A stretch of 64,000 nucleotides of DNA from positions 310,001 through 374,000 of the forward strand of contig JAHNUO010000024.1 of NCBI GenBank assembly GCA_019787685.1. The letters are read 5' to 3'. A model generated the notes under the pieces. That model was not told the origin of the DNA, searched no databases, and saw nothing but the letters and a program-made list of their open reading frames with translations. Of this stretch, positions 12,003-24,950 are shown in pieces. This DNA comes from Chiua virens (lineage: Eukaryota > Basidiomycota > Agaricomycetes > Boletales > Boletaceae). How positions within the stretch are numbered: the stretch's first letter is position 1; each line of letters opens with the position of its first letter. A program made the position numbers and the translations under genes.

Positions 12003-13335
12003 GAGTTTGACTATGACGAATATGGCATGGGATTTGAAGATCCAGTGTCCGAAGATGACGCCAGATGGGACCATGACTCTGTCTTTTCAAAGGAGAGCGC
12101 TGATGAAGTCCCTGAAGAAGATCAGCTCAAGCGGTGCCCCAGTTGCAAGGCAGGTATCCCGCCCAATATCCATTATACCCTCCGCCGAACAAAAGGACAA
12201 TATGCCACACGAGTCACGCGCATGGAACTGGAAATCTGTGGCCTCATTCGGCGAGAGGAGAGAAAGGAAGCTGAACATACCAAAGCAATCGAGAACGGAT
12301 GGCCAGTGATGAAAATCGACTTCAAGGCGCTTCCCGATCGAATCTGGGTGATGTCAGATGACCTTCAGCGGCTCACCAGGAACAAAGAGTACCTCGAAGA
12401 TTCCTTTGCCTGGCATGCATTCAAACAAGCAGTCGAAGTGGACGGACTCTCTTTACTTCAGTTCTCACGACTTCTACCCGGCAAGATTGGACCATCGTCG
12501 AGTGTCGTGAAGCAAGCTAGGTCAGGATAGTGAGTATTATGATCAACTGGAAATGCCAGTATTATGGCTTATACCACTGCTAGTTATGGGACGAAAGGAA
12601 CTGCGATTATAATGCAGACACTACTCGGCATGTTTCCGCCAACAACAACTCCACGGGACGCATTCGATCCACTCCCATACATATATTTCTTTGACTACGT
12701 CCTTGTTCCATATACTGCGGCGAGACTGATTTGTCAAGATCTTCTTAGCGACGACCCGGCTGCTGGCTATCTAGCTATGGTGGATAGCAGTGATGTCGGT
12801 GATGCTATTCATCGTGAACGTGATGATGATAAGGAACTCCAGGCCATTTGCGATCGGATCACGACATTTTCTCATGCGAACAGGAACCAAATTTCAGCCA
12901 ATGTCAGCGACGCAGGCAATAGTGCGAAGGCTGCAGGAAATGCGCTTTTGGCATTTAAACAGGTTTACGTTTCTGTTACTCTCTGTTCAGTAAAACTAAA
13001 AATCAAGTTGAATTATAGCCTGAACCACGTCATGGTATTGCTACCAGTGTCCCAGGCAACAACGAAAGCGCAAACCTCGTCATTGCTGGTCTAAGTGGTG
13101 GAAAAGACGCACAAAAAAAGGGCCGACAGTGTAAAGTTAAGGTATGTGTCGTTTGATACTCAGGATCTGTGACTCAGCCCGCACTGTTTGCTATGCCCAG
13201 GTCCATGTTCAAAGTAAAGAACACCAGACACGTGCTCGTTCAAAAGCTCAACCTCAGGCTCAGCCAAATGAACACCAAGACCCAGTGGAGAGCCGTTTGC
13301 CACTCCGTTTCGAATGCCATGATGCAGGCAAATAA
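12003..13335 (+). pseudogene. RTC4-like gene, 3' part with the RTC4 domain
   Basis: Begins right after an acceptor site (TTTGGCAG, ending at 12002) with no start codon of its own. It encodes an acidic start (EFDYDEYGMG), a zinc-type CPSC motif, GWPVMKIDFKALPDRI, then SRLLPGKIGP and, after an intron ending near 12581, YGTKGTAIIMQTLLGMFP and FDYVLVPYTAARLICQDL. This order is typical of the RTC4-like C-terminal domain of fungal proteins (named after yeast Restriction of Telomere Capping 4). Two further introns (about 12962-13018 and 13142-13199) join to a basic Gln-rich tail ending at 13335. The missing N-terminal half most likely is 2631-4188, on the other side of the Plavaka element. Confidence 0.7.
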
Positions 13336-14238
13336 TCATCAGAACTACTCGCTACTTATTTTCCCATCCTGCTTCACTCGTGTGTTTCTACTTATCATTG
13401 TTTTAGATGCACTTATGCTACTGCCTACTTCTCACCCAGTTGTTCAAGATCGTTTGCCGCTTGCCTGCACATCTTTCTGCTTTCACATTTGTGTTTGAAA
13501 TTCTCCTCGGTCAGAATCCACTTCTTTCATCTCAGTTTTCATGTTTACAGTTTCTCGGACATCGACACCAACGTCGCCACATAACTCTTATGTAGCATTT
13601 CATTAGACCCGGACGGTTGGACCGTGACTTTGGCACACACATTCATCTGTAGTATTCACACGTTTTTAGAGTTTGTTGAACATGTATTCTTGCTCCTCGT
13701 GATGGTAATGACTTATGCATTCAACTATTCAATGAGAGAAAGTGATGACGGTCTAGTATACTGTTGTGACTCGTAATATTAGCCGCAGAAGCATCGAATA
13801 TCACTGCCAATGTGCATATATATCAGCTTCAGAAACGTCAGATGTCATTGCCATAGGCTTGTGATATTAGTTGCAAAAGCATTAAATACTGCTGCCCCGG
13901 ACACGAGTCATCAGTGACATGTTCACTTAATTTCATTGACAAAGTCTCGCAATAACAGTGGAGTTGGCACTGATTTTAATTAGACCGAAATAGAACTTAG
14001 TGACATAGGTGACACTGATATAAGTGGCCATAAGCGCCGTTTTGTAGCTACACTGACAATTATTAGAGGTGAACTGCACGCGGATTATCATCTACCTTAC
14101 TTCCCACAGTGTACTGCGGATGTAGTGTGGACACGAGGAAGAAGAGGCGCTAAAAGACACGAGGCGCCCCGGGCAGAAAATGTGTTTATAGTGCGACTCC
14201 TTGACGTCTCAAACGCTGCACCGTGTTACACTTGCGAG
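13336..14238. other. Gene-free stretch; possible transposon subterminal sequence
   Basis: No coding exons recognised. Several scattered CACTG/CAGTG motifs occur between about 13800 and 14110 (for example GGCACTG, GACACTG, ACACTGAC). They could be subterminal motifs of the CACTA-like element that began at the left edge, but no matching end is visible to test this. Confidence 0.3.
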
Positions 14239-16444
14239 ATGTCCCAAACCAAGCCCGGTGAGTAGTGCTTAAAAGAGTGACAGGCGCACTGACAATCCAA
14301 CAAAGACGATGTGATACTTCTTGAGATGGGCAGCTCCAGCACAGTATACACGGTTGCATTCTCGACTGATGGAAGGCAGCTTTTCAGTGGAGACGGACAT
14401 GCAGTTCTCCGGTTCAATATTGCAGACGGACGAGAAGTGGCCAAGCAGACGGAACCGACCACGACTGCCATTGCAATGTCAAGGGATGGGAAATGGGTCG
14501 TATGCGGAACAACGCGAGGGGCGAGTGTTTGGGATGTCGAGCTGCACGAAAAAGTGGTCGACGTGGGAGATGGAATGGATGTGCGGGCAGTGGATGTGTC
14601 ACCCGACTCGACCCGATTTGCGACAGGTACTTGGCAAAAATCGGCGAGTGTATGGGACATTGCGACCGGTGAGCGACTTATTGGTCCGATCAAATTCAAC
14701 AGGGTGGTTGAGAGCGTCCGATTCTCTCCGAGCGGGGACCGACTTGCTGCTTGCGAAGTCGAAGGGCCGATCACCATCTCAGATAGTTTGACCGGTCAAC
14801 AACTACTCAACATTGACACCATAACATCTGGGGGCTTTCCTTCCACCCGGCTTGCGTGGACCAGTGATGGAAAGCGATTGTTTCACACCTGTGAAGACCG
14901 GAAGATCAAGTCATACCATGCATCAACGGGGTCCCTGCTTGCGGAGTCACAGGCCTTAGATGACACAAATCTGGAATCTATTGCTCTGATCAGCAATGAA
15001 AGGTTTATAGCTGCGACCACACGGGGCAAGTCCATCTCATTCTTGGATGCATCTACCCTCTCTCGGATCAGCCCTGTCATCAAGCACGACGAGATCATAT
15101 ACTCGATTGCTTCGTCACCCAATGGCATCTACCTTGCAGTTGGACGGGATGACGGGAAAATTTCCATTCATAACCTCACCACTATCCTCCCGGGTTTGGC
15201 TGTCAAAGTAAGTCTCTGTGCATACGTGGTCCTGGCAAGCCGGATAGCTCACAATTCAACAGTCGTCCACTGGAGAGGCAGAACAACATGGTGAGCAACA
15301 TCCGACCTCGGATAGCGACGAGAATCCGCCTCACAACTCTCGTCCAGTACGGGTTCGTCATTCAGTCTTCGCGAAGACCCTTCTAACATATTTTTGGTCT
15401 CTTTGCATCAGGAATCTAGTAATGACGAGGATGAAGAAGGACCCCAGAGTGGAGACGACGATATGGATCTCCTCGAGGTACGAGATGAGCAATGTCTGTA
15501 CACGAGATTTCACGATGCCATAGGTTGAGATACCCACGATGGCACCCCCTGCTCCTGCATTCGACTACGACGAGGTTCGTGACCGCGTCACTCTTCGCTG
15601 TACGCGTGCTAACATTGCTACAGCCGCCGTCACGCCCATCGTCCGTCCGTCCTCACGCGGAAGAGCCAGAACCGCTCCGAGTCGAGGCTTCCCATGCCAT
15701 GTCGCAGCCAGCGCCTCCCGAACCGCTGACATCCCATTCCGAACACCACCCAGAGGAACATCCCGGTGTCATACACCCACCCAAGGGCAAGTCAGCCGTC
15801 CGGAAATGGATCAAGAGGATAGGAAAGCGTGTGGGGGACCAGGCCGTTGGAAGTTCCGCAGATCCTACTTCACCCTCCGATCCAGCCCACGTACCATCAC
15901 CACCACGAACTCACCCTCGCTACCAACGTTCGACAATGGCTCCTGTACGGAATCTGGTAAACATGGTCTTTTACTGAGGATGATCAATATTGAATGTATC
16001 TCATAATATCACTAGCAAAGATCTGTTGCACAGCCTGGACAAGATGGACCTACCTCTTTCTTGTTTTCGATCGATCAGAGGTTGCGAACGACACAGCGAG
16101 GCGCGGCCCCACACGATGATCTTGCTCGTCCTGCTAACACTCAAGATCCAGCAGCTCGATATCAATATCATTTAGATTTGGGTTCTCGTGTACGTCTCTT
16201 CTCTTTCAGAATCTTTTCGTCGTAACCGACACTGCCTTAGCTGTTGTCTGCAAACGACCCGTCTCGATCTGCGATAGGAAGTGTTCCTGTTACGGTGAGC
16301 ATACTTTCTCGAGGTTGTATCGAATGGCTTATGACAGCGGATCAGACTCAGCAGCCTGCGGCAAGACGCAGAGATAGAGTTACATTCTCGGTGCCCGCGT
16401 GGTTAGTATGCTACCAATGCGGTAGCATAGAGGAGGCAGCTTGA
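14239..16444 (+). CDS. WD40-repeat protein with disordered basic tail
   Basis: Exon 1 (14239-14257, ATG then SQTKP) joins in frame to exon 2 at 14306. Exon 2 encodes about six WD-like blades: TVYTVAFSTDGRQLFSG, AIAMSRDGKWVVCG with SVWDVE, AVDVSPDSTRFATG with SVWDIATGERL, SVRFSPSGDRLAA, and SIASSPNGIYLAVG with ISIHNL. The tail is Pro/Ser/Glu-rich with a short basic segment (KWIKRIGKRVG). Exons near 16016-16190 (ending HLDLGSR), 16239-16290 and 16339-16444 finish it (…CYQCGSIEEAA). A propeller scaffold is the likely role; in fungi such proteins often lie near incompatibility genes. It is paralogous in style to the WD40 gene at 33576 (shared SRDGKWVV block). Substrate and partner unknown. Confidence 0.75.
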
Positions 16445-16973
16445 TGCAATCGACGCGAACGGACGTGATTCAGACACATGCGCTGTTGACCGTAACTATA
16501 TATTTAATATTACTCATATCGATCAGTGTAATCGTAGATCCCTCTCTATTGTGTACTACGTTCGCTCACGCTGAACAGTCTCATTAACGCTATCGTGTCC
16601 ATCCTCGCAAACTGCAAGGATCTCTCGTGTCTTGCCAGTGTTCAAATAATATTCACCAACCGCAACCTGGCTTTCACACTCAACATCACGGTAGACCTAT
16701 TCCTACAGTTCCGAGTCCTGAATTCCATATATGTTTTTGGCTATCTGCGCATGCGCAGACTAGTATACGTTTAGACTGATTCCTTATTGCAACGCCCGAC
16801 AATTTATCACGCAAATGGATTGAAATTACCTCTTGGGTGCTTTGAAGTTTCAGCAGAAAATGAATCCAAGACTGAATATCACTACTATCACTGCGATACA
16901 CACTTACAGCGTATGTTACAACTCGACTTTCGTTCGACCAAAAAAGACATAGCATAGACAACGATCACGCAAA
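16445..16973. other. Intergenic, convergent gene ends
   Basis: Lies between the convergent WD40 and amine oxidase genes. No supported gene or repeat seen. Confidence 0.6.
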
Positions 16974-19221
16974 CTAGACGCTCTGGGCTATGACACCACC
17001 CAAGATGGCTTTGTTTACCAGCCCGAGGTGCTGGTCGAGCAAGTCAGCCCCATCCACCAGCGTCGACTCACTCGTCCACTCGACGTTCTCACCCCAAATC
17101 TTCTTGAACGTGTCTATCTTGCCGTTCTGTCCTGTAACCTTGAGGTACTGGTAGACGGCCTTCCAGGCACTATCGAGCGCACCGACGACCCAGCTGTCAG
17201 ATGGTGTCATCATTCGCTCGCTCATTCTTTCATACCACGACTCACGCGTGACGGGTGCTGATGGCCTCCCCTGCAAAGTGCAAGCGATTACCTGCTGCAG
17301 GCGTATTGAGCGCCGCGTACAGATCCTCAAAGTCGCCAGGGCCAAAGTCTGCGAACGCGCCTGATCAAAGTAAATGACGTCAGTCGAGAATGACCGACGA
17401 GATTAGCGACGTGGTGACGTACCCATGGTGTGCGCATCACGGCCCCAGTCCTTGGTATCCATGTCGACAAATTGGTCCTTGAGGTAGTCGTATGTGATCT
17501 CAGAGCTTAGGTGCTGGTGCGCCTCTGCAAGATTACGAAGGACAAGCTCCTTGAGTACCTCCTGCTCCTCTAGGACGGCGAGAGCACCGAGGCGCTCTGC
17601 GTCCGCCGTCCAGGAGTAGCTGGCGATCAGGACCTTTGGTGGGGTATCAGAGTCGACGCCATAAGACGGGTACACGATCGTGCGGATGGGGAGGTCCGTG
17701 AACGATTGTCCACCAATGATGCCTAATTTCGTCGTCCACCAGTTTGTCTTGAAGAGTACGGCGATCTTGACCGAAGGCCCGTAATCCAGCCCGCGCAAGG
17801 AGTTCCTCTGCATGACGGTCAGACCAGCGTCGTTCATATCGACGGTGCGAAGAACAGGAAGGGGGAGTGTGGATATGACGTGCGAGTATCTCTTGGTCTC
17901 GTTCCCATTGACCTGAACTCTGACACATGGAGTAAAGATGAACTTCCCGCGCCGGGGAGTCACGTTGGGCGTGGTCTGATCTTCATCGATTACTTCATCC
18001 GCAGAACTAGACTCGGGAGCTTCCTTCACACCGGAGGGAAGTCTATCGTTCAAGTAGCTTGAAGGGACGAAGACGATCATGAAACCTTTACTGATGGACG
18101 TGACTCTGTTCTGGAACCGGATAGATCCGCCCTTTTTTCTGATGTATTCTTCCAGCTTCTTCGACAGTGTCTCTGTCCCGCCCCTGCGTCGAGTTAAGAT
18201 ATATCAACTGAATTCTGAAAGCAAGGAAAAACCTACTCGAAGCACTTCCAGTCGACATCTCCGTAGTTGGAATCACCAACCTGGGCGAAGGCCAACAGCT
18301 CGAACACCGCCTCCGTCAACCCGCGGTCATATGCACTAGTACTCTCCCCAAGAAGCTCGCACCAGTTCACGACATCGGTAGAAAGATGCTGTGGGGGAAG
18401 CTGGAGGCTGTCGCTAGGCATATATTTCGAAGACATGTAGGCGCGAACAGAGTACAAGTCGTTTGCCGTCAAGATTTCCCAGCCTTTCGTCTGATCTGTT
18501 TGGATATCCTTTATCACCATCCTAACGAACGGGTTGGTAACATCGTCGTTGATCGCGTCTGCACCTGCGCGAACGTATTCGGCGTCGACATTCATTGATT
18601 CGGCGTTGAACGGATCCTTGGGTGCGTCGGTCACAGGTTGATAGCTCCCGTTGAAATAGTAGAAACCTGGCTTGGAGGCATCACGAGCGCGGTAGTAGTA
18701 AGGTATAAGCTTGTCCTTGAGGCGATCTTGACCTTTGTTCAGCGGCGGGTATTCGGTCAGCTCTGCTAACCTCTTCATGGTTCCGTCCTTGTACTGTCCA
18801 CTGTCATCTTTCTTGGGGAGTGGGAAGCGCATAGCACCTTTTTCCTAAGTATATACCATGATCAGCGTCAAGTGCTTGTGGAAGAGACAAAATCTTGTAC
18901 ATAATAGTCGTACTTCTCTCCTTGCGGGAACTTATAAGTCGAAAGACGACCACCAGTGCGGTTCGAGGACTCGAGAATTTCGTATTTGACGCCAATGGAG
19001 TCCAGCATCAACGCCGTATAAAGACCACCGACACCTGCGCCAAGGATGCCGACCTTTAGCTGTGGCAGGAAACGCAGTTGCTCGCTAGAGATGTCGAAAG
19101 TGTCAGGAGTGGAATCAGACGTATTAGGCTGAAATGGAGGGAGTTGTTGAAGAAGGGAAGCATGGTGCTCCTCGATAATACGTTTGCCGTAGAACCCTAG
19201 TGGATCACCTGTGAAAGGCAT
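16974..19221 (-). CDS. FAD amine oxidase, L-amino-acid-oxidase type
   Basis: Flavin-dependent oxidase that probably deaminates amino acids or amines with release of H2O2. The start MPFTGDPLGFYG (19221) leads to the dinucleotide-binding motif KVGILGAGVGGLYTAL and then ILESSNRTGGRLSTY, the classic FAD fold of this family. Later exons encode GAMRFPLPKK, a long substrate domain (about 18233-18840), and MQRNSLRGLDYGPSVKIAV. The C-terminal FAD motif is HFAGEAISTRHA; removal of an intron there (about 17198-17250) gives WVVGALDSAWKAVYQYL. The protein is full length for the family, with no signal peptide seen. A TATA-like TATATTTAA lies about 70 bp upstream. The exact substrate cannot be read from sequence. 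Confidence 0.88.
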
Positions 19222-19288
19222 GATGGATACGGGGGAGATTGGTTACAGGAGAAACCCTAGTGATGGGGTCTGTCCTTGAATCGAATGG

Positions 19289-19297
19289 TTAAATATA
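19289..19297 (-). promoter_or_regulatory. TATA-like box upstream of amine oxidase
   Basis: TATATTTAA on the minus strand, about 70 bp before the start codon at 19221. Confidence 0.45.
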
Positions 19298-21084
19298 TGC
19301 TGCCCATCAGTTCCACGGTAGTGGATAATGAACCGGGTGAATTCTTCCGCTGACGGCTTTACTTGGATCGCTTTCCGCTGCATAGAATGGAATGTTCCAT
19401 CAGTACCTCATAAGTTGAACGCCACAAGAATGACGGAGATTCCTCTATGGGAAGCTTTCACCAGTGCCATCGTGGCAGGTGACCCTAGCTGCGGAAATGA
19501 GGATGGGCTAGAACATCCGGCCGACGCCAACCGGTGTCTACAAGGACGGAACATAAGTCATGTTGTCAAACCCACGTAATTTTAAGTAGGTGGGCGCACC
19601 AGAAGTACTACTTGTTGGATGCCTCCTTTTCGGTTCCTGGCCTCAACCTCGCCCACGAATTTCAATTTCAGTAGATGGGCGCACAGAAAATGATGCTCGA
19701 ACCCCGCCCTTCGGGTTTGGTGCCATCGTCTACATGCGAAGACAGGTCATCTGGCCAGACGCAACCAATTCGAAGTAGACTTACGTGCACGAAAGAGTTG
19801 ACCTTCTTTCTATTCCGATACACTTGTGAGACCAGGGTTATTCGGCGAGCGTCATGAACCGTCATCTGATCCTGGGCGCCTTTCAAGTGAAAGATTATAT
19901 GCAACCGTCTTGGCTCCCAATGTAAAATTCCTTTTGAAAATAATATAACACATGAGTCGAGACAACTTGAAAACTAACTCAGCAGAACAGCAGGCTCGGA
20001 TGGAAAGAAAGTGGGAGAATAGTACAATCTGATAGGAGTCTAATTGGGCGGCTCACACCCTCCACAGGACAGTGGGAGAAGGTATGGACTTACCTCCGAG
20101 TGTCACGTAGGATCAGTAAGCAGAATTTAAGGCGCCCGCCAAGGCGACGCTCAGACGTTCGTATCCGAGCTGGGTGAGTCCCAAGGGCCATGAGCCTGCT
20201 ATGCTTCAGGATGGCATGCAAGTTGGACAGAACAAGAAAAGACAGTAAATGACTATGGGGAAAAGTTGATTAGGTTTGGCAGGTTGTCCAGACGTCCAAG
20301 ACTCGGACTAAGCAAAGAATCGTGTGAAACTTCATCGTGCCAAGTTATCGGACGCCAAGTTACTGTAACTGTTGACGTCGACCGATCGTTGACCTGGACC
20401 CCTCGAATACTTCTCCCAGATCCAGAGATTCACAACGATTTATAATTGTTCCTTTTTCTTGAAAACAATAGTAAATTGATGTTTTGTTGGGCATTACAGA
20501 TGGGCCCGAAACTCGGCACTGCAACCCAGGCTGTCTGAATCCCGACTCCCGAGTTTCTGGTGGGCCGATAGAAAGTTCCGAGCAGCAGAGCATTTCCTGG
20601 CGATACGTGGCAAATGATGGCGCGGAATGCTCAGGCTGCAATGCAGGGGGTGAGCATCAATTTCAAATGGACTTTGATACCGGACGCTAATACTAATATA
20701 CTATTCACGCCCCAAGTTGCTTGAACTTGGAAAAACACCGTGTGCCTGTTCAGCGGGCAGTGTTACCCGTTCTTCAGGGTCACGATAGACTAGGTTAGGC
20801 GGCAATGCATATTTCGGTATGCTTAACACTCCCGGGCGTCACAGCCTCAACGGGTGATACGGACTCTCGGCGAGTGTAATCTAATCAGGAATTAGAAAGC
20901 CGAAACCGGAGTTGGCAGGCTTCCGCTCCAAAGTGCAGATGAGTCACCGAGAAGTAAGGGTTAATTGTTATCGCGAGCGCAACTGGTGACCTTGCCGGAG
21001 GAAGCGAGGTTTAAAGACTTATACTATCACAAGATTCCATCGTAAGCTGTACAGTTATACCTTGCCAGTGCACTACTGACGCAG
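19298..21084. other. Intergenic, nothing supported
   Basis: 1.8 kb without a convincing coding exon on either strand. A short direct repeat (GGGCGCAC near 19592 and 19677) is the only structure noticed. Confidence 0.5.
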
Positions 21085-21931
21085 TACCACAGTAGGCAAC
21101 GAGTTCTCGCGGTAAAAGCAAGATATCGGCTATAAATGGAAATCAAGACAACCATGCTCTCCTGGATCAAAAGTTAACCACGTCACGGTGGAAAATTATG
21201 CTTTGTCAAGGCATAATGGTTGAACTGTAACTTACATCCTTTGTCAGTCGCGGAGCCGCGTCTAAATCAATACTTTTCAATTTCAATTTCAGCGCCGCGA
21301 ATGTATCCTCTGCACTCTCTTTCCGCTGTGCATTACTACGGTCACCGATGCTGTACTCGGGGAAATTAGTCCTCAAGGAAGACATAGCCGTATACTGCAC
21401 GGTGACTCGACGTCACCATGTTGTTATACAAGGTTACCTCTCGGGAATCGTTCTAGTCGCGTCGACATGTGAATTTATGGCCCTCATCGCCTCTGGGGTA
21501 AACCGGAGTATCACATTTCCTTGGATGAGTCAGCTTTCGCGGTGCCAGTTGGTGTCTTTGACTCAACTTTGACTCCATTTCAATCATTGTGGTGTGTTGT
21601 TTTGTTACTCATTGCCAAAGCCGCCTGTGCATCATATGCAGCCCATTTCAAAACGCTACAGGATTAATTAATGATCGTCTCTATTACCTCCAAATTGGCT
21701 CGCGGGTGTGTGTCCTCCACTCCACTCTCCAAGCCCAGATCACGAAGGTACCATATCCACCGTGTAAGGAACAAGCTCGCGAACGACGGGGATAGACCTC
21801 CACGAAGGTTTATGACAGGATACTGTACTGTGGCACTTGAACGGTACGGTTGCAAGAATAGCATTCGAGTGGCGACTGAGCTATACCGAGAGGACTGCTA
21901 TTATACCTCATCGGTCGTCGTGGTTCTCGAA

Positions 21932-21939
21932 TATAAAAG
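21932..21939 (+). promoter_or_regulatory. TATA box of laccase 1
   Basis: TATAAAAG about 50 bp before the ATG at 21991. The duplicate promoter has TATAAGA at the corresponding place. Confidence 0.65.
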
Positions 21940-21990
21940 AAGCCCAAGCAGCCCTCTATCATTCAGAACCATCGCACAGCAACGTCTGAT

Positions 21991-24124
21991 ATGTTATACT
22001 TATCATTCCTTGCGCTTTCTTTCTTCTCTATTTCTAACGCTTTGTCGATCCCAAAAACATTGGCGGCGACCAACACGACCAGCGCATCGAGTGCGAGTTC
22101 GACGCTGGGACCTACAAGTCAACTCAATATCGTGAACGCGAACATCGCACCAGATGGATTTAACCGCTCGTAAGTTGACGTTGATTGTTGCTTCTAAATC
22201 CGTTCCTGATGCTGTTCAGAACGGTCCTTGTCAATGGGTTTTACCCTGCACCATTGATTTCAGTCCAAAAGGTGAGATCACGATGAGAACCAGATCGCGT
22301 ACTCATGTCCCCCAGAATAATCAACTTACCCTTGAAGTTGTCAATCAACTCACAGATACCACCATGGATGTAGAAACTAGTATCGTAAGTCATTCTACTA
22401 GTATTTCCTCCGTTTCAGATCCATATATTTAATGCACTTCCCAAAGCATTGGCACGGAATCTTTCAACAAGGAGGAACAAACTGGGCTGATGGCGTTTCC
22501 TGGGTTACTCAGTGTCCAATTCAGCCACAGAAATCGTTCCAGTACCAGTTCAATGTAGGCAGCCAGACTGGAACGTACTGGTACCATTCACATTATTCGG
22601 ATCAATACTGTGATGGACTTCGCGGCCCACTGGTTATTTATGATCCTCAAGACCCTCTCAAATCCATGTATGATGTCGATGACGGTACATTCCCATCCAT
22701 GTTTTCAGTGCCTGATGCTGAAGCGGCGAATAGCTTCCACGGTTATAACACTCTCAGATTGGTGAGCGAACTCTTATGTGACCAAGGTTGTTGGGCAAAC
22801 CCTCCGTGTTTAGGTACCATACATCGTCAGTCCAACTCGGCGAAATAATCGGAGCTGGTGTGAATGCGGATTCGAGTCTGATTAACGGTCTTGGCCGCTA
22901 TGTCGGTGGCCCAGCAAGCCCACTTACAGTCATCAATGTCCAGCAAGGACTACGCTATCGCTTCCGTGTCATTGGGTTGTCTTGCGGTCCTCAATTCAAC
23001 TTCACGATCGATGGTCACCGGATGACCATCATCGAAGCAGACGGGAATGAAGTGAACCCCGTACAAGTCGACTTCCTGCTCGTCCTTGCTGGCCAACGCT
23101 ACTCGGTGGTGGTTACAGCAAATCAGACAGTTGGAAACTATTGGATTCGCGCTAGTCCAAACGGTAACTCGACTGACGGTGGTATCAATTCTGCCATCTT
23201 GCGATATAATGGGGCACCAAACCAGGATCCTACGACGACAACTGGCCCGTATCAACTCGCATTCAGTGAGACTAACCTTCACCCGTTGACCAACCCAGCA
23301 GCTCCTGGGGTCCCTGGACCTGGAAAAGCGGACGTAAACTATGTGCTTGCTCCTGGCCTGAACACTACAACCGGATTATTTACATTCAACGATAAATCCT
23401 TCGCCAATCCACCTGTCCCTGTACTCCTCCAGATTCTCAGTGGAACCACACAAGCTTCACAGCTGCTTCCAGCTGGAAGTGTTTATCAACTCCCCGCGAA
23501 CAAGACTATAGAGCTAAGCTTTCCCGACCCTTTGGCAGCACTCGGAGGTCCCGTAAGTGTTGCGCTGGTAGAACGCTGGTCCGAACTGACTCCAATTGCA
23601 CGCCTTCAGCACCCTATCCATCTGCATGGCGTACGCGACCCACTTTTTCCTGTTTTGTCTTTTTTTTTCAACAAACATCTCCCCACAGCACTCATTCTCC
23701 GTTGTGAGATCTGCGGGTTCGACTACTTACAACTACGCGAATCCTGTCCGCCGCGATGTCGTGTCTATTGGCAATTTGGCTACAGATAATGTGACGATCC
23801 GTTTCACCACTGATAACCCCAGTCCTTGGTTCCTTCATTGGTGAGCAGACTGCTCAAAGAATCCTAGACCGATTCGTAACAATTCACATTTCACCTTCTA
23901 GCCACATTGACTGGCATCTTCACCAGTGCGTTCGATTCGATGCCACTGACCTTGGTTTGCAGAGCTGACCCCTGTCTCTAGCGGATTCGCTGTTGTCATG
24001 GCTGAAGCCACGGATCAAGTAGCTACGGAACAGGTTCCAAGTACGTCATCTCTTGTTACCACCAAACCGGGGAGGTTGATTCTTTTTCACCACAGCCGCC
24101 TGGAATCAATTATGCAATAATTAA
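21991..24124 (+). CDS. Secreted laccase (multicopper oxidase), copy 1
   Basis: Four-copper oxidase that oxidises phenols with O2. A signal peptide ([17 protein letters not shown]) precedes the mature enzyme. All copper-ligand blocks are visible after splicing: [32 protein letters not shown] and [15 protein letters not shown]. The residue after the last Gly is Phe, as in high-redox laccases. About ten short introns were removed by eye. Near 22685-22790, two introns leave a small exon giving [17 protein letters not shown], which shows that an apparent frameshift there is only intronic. It ends WNQLCNN (stop 24122-24124). Several N-glycosylation sites (NFT, NQT, NST) fit secretion. It is the plus-strand member of an inverted pair with 42578-44706. 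Apparently functional. Confidence 0.93.
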
Positions 24125-24471
24125 GCAGGGCGATCAATTAATCATGTCCTAGGTCAACCTTTCCTTCTAATCGTATATTTATTACGGATTCTCGTCATAA
24201 TGCCCCTTAAAGGGTATATTTTCCACCTAATTTTCTCGTTTTCCTTCTTATCTTCTGGTAGGAATAATATGCTGTAGCCTGTAGTGTACTGCTAGTAATG
24301 GATCTAATTCGAGGTCGGCTTTAATCAACTTGCGTTCCACTGAGGTTGTCAGTGCCGTCCGGCAATACTTTTAAATTTGATTCGATAGGCAGGGTTTTGA
24401 CTAGCAACCGCTGGGCCACTGCCGCCCGCGCAGCATTAATATTGCCGGTCACTATTTATCAGGCCGATGAA

Positions 24472-24950
24472 TCAATTCGTATTCTTCGGTGGGTTTTCTA
24501 TCCCGTCTGAGGGTGTCAGGAACAAATGCTGAACTTGATTCAGTGCTAGCTGGTATGTACTGTTGTGAGTCTTGCCGAGGTCACTATACACCCTGGCCTC
24601 AAAATAGTCCTTTAGAGACTGATCGGATGTCAATTGCCTGCGCGCTCCGGATGACACCATGACATCAAGGTATTTCTGCTCGAGTAAGATCAACGACTCG
24701 GACCGTGTCAACAAAACTTCCCGCGGTCATATTTACGAATCTGATGCAGTAGAGACCTTTGTTTATCTCCAAGTCCTGCCAACCAGACGACACTGACCTG
24801 AAAATGATATGGCCTCCATGTCCGAGATCTTGTTGGGTCGCTGCACCATCACAGCCGGATTTCGTACTATGTCCTCCATTGTACACATTGTGCATGGCTT
24901 CGGAGTTGACGTTGAATGGCGTATGCCAGAGGTAGTCAGGTAGTGTGTTT
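24472..24950 (-). CDS. Unrecognised short gene, exons uncertain
   Basis: Two coding-looking blocks on the minus strand: one around 24940-24780 (containing WHTPFNVNSEAMHN and CDGAATQQDLGHGGH) and one at 24714-24472 (containing SLILLEQKYLDVMV and EARVYSDLGKTHNS, ending PPKNTN). They are in different frames, and at least one intron or frameshift lies between them (about 24715-24780). I do not recognise the family. It may be a fragment. Confidence 0.3.

Larger units (their letters stand above)
21085..24297 (+). repeat. Left arm of inverted laccase duplication
   Basis: Matches the reverse complement of 42297-45668 across the laccase coding exons, introns, promoter and both flanks. Examples are the flank at 21200-21400 (peptide shadow FPEYSIGDRS versus FPEYSFGDRS) and the downstream ATAATATGCTGTAGCCTGTAG shared at the inner ends. 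The arms have diverged mainly in introns and flanks. Confidence 0.85.

Noticed and set aside
19590..19740. Short repeated GGGCGCAC stretches considered as a tRNA gene
   Set aside because: No cloverleaf or A/B box pair could be formed.
22680..22860. Apparent frameshift in laccase copy 1 relative to copy 2
   Set aside because: Two introns with a small exon between them give the family text [15 protein letters not shown] in both copies, so the length difference is intronic.
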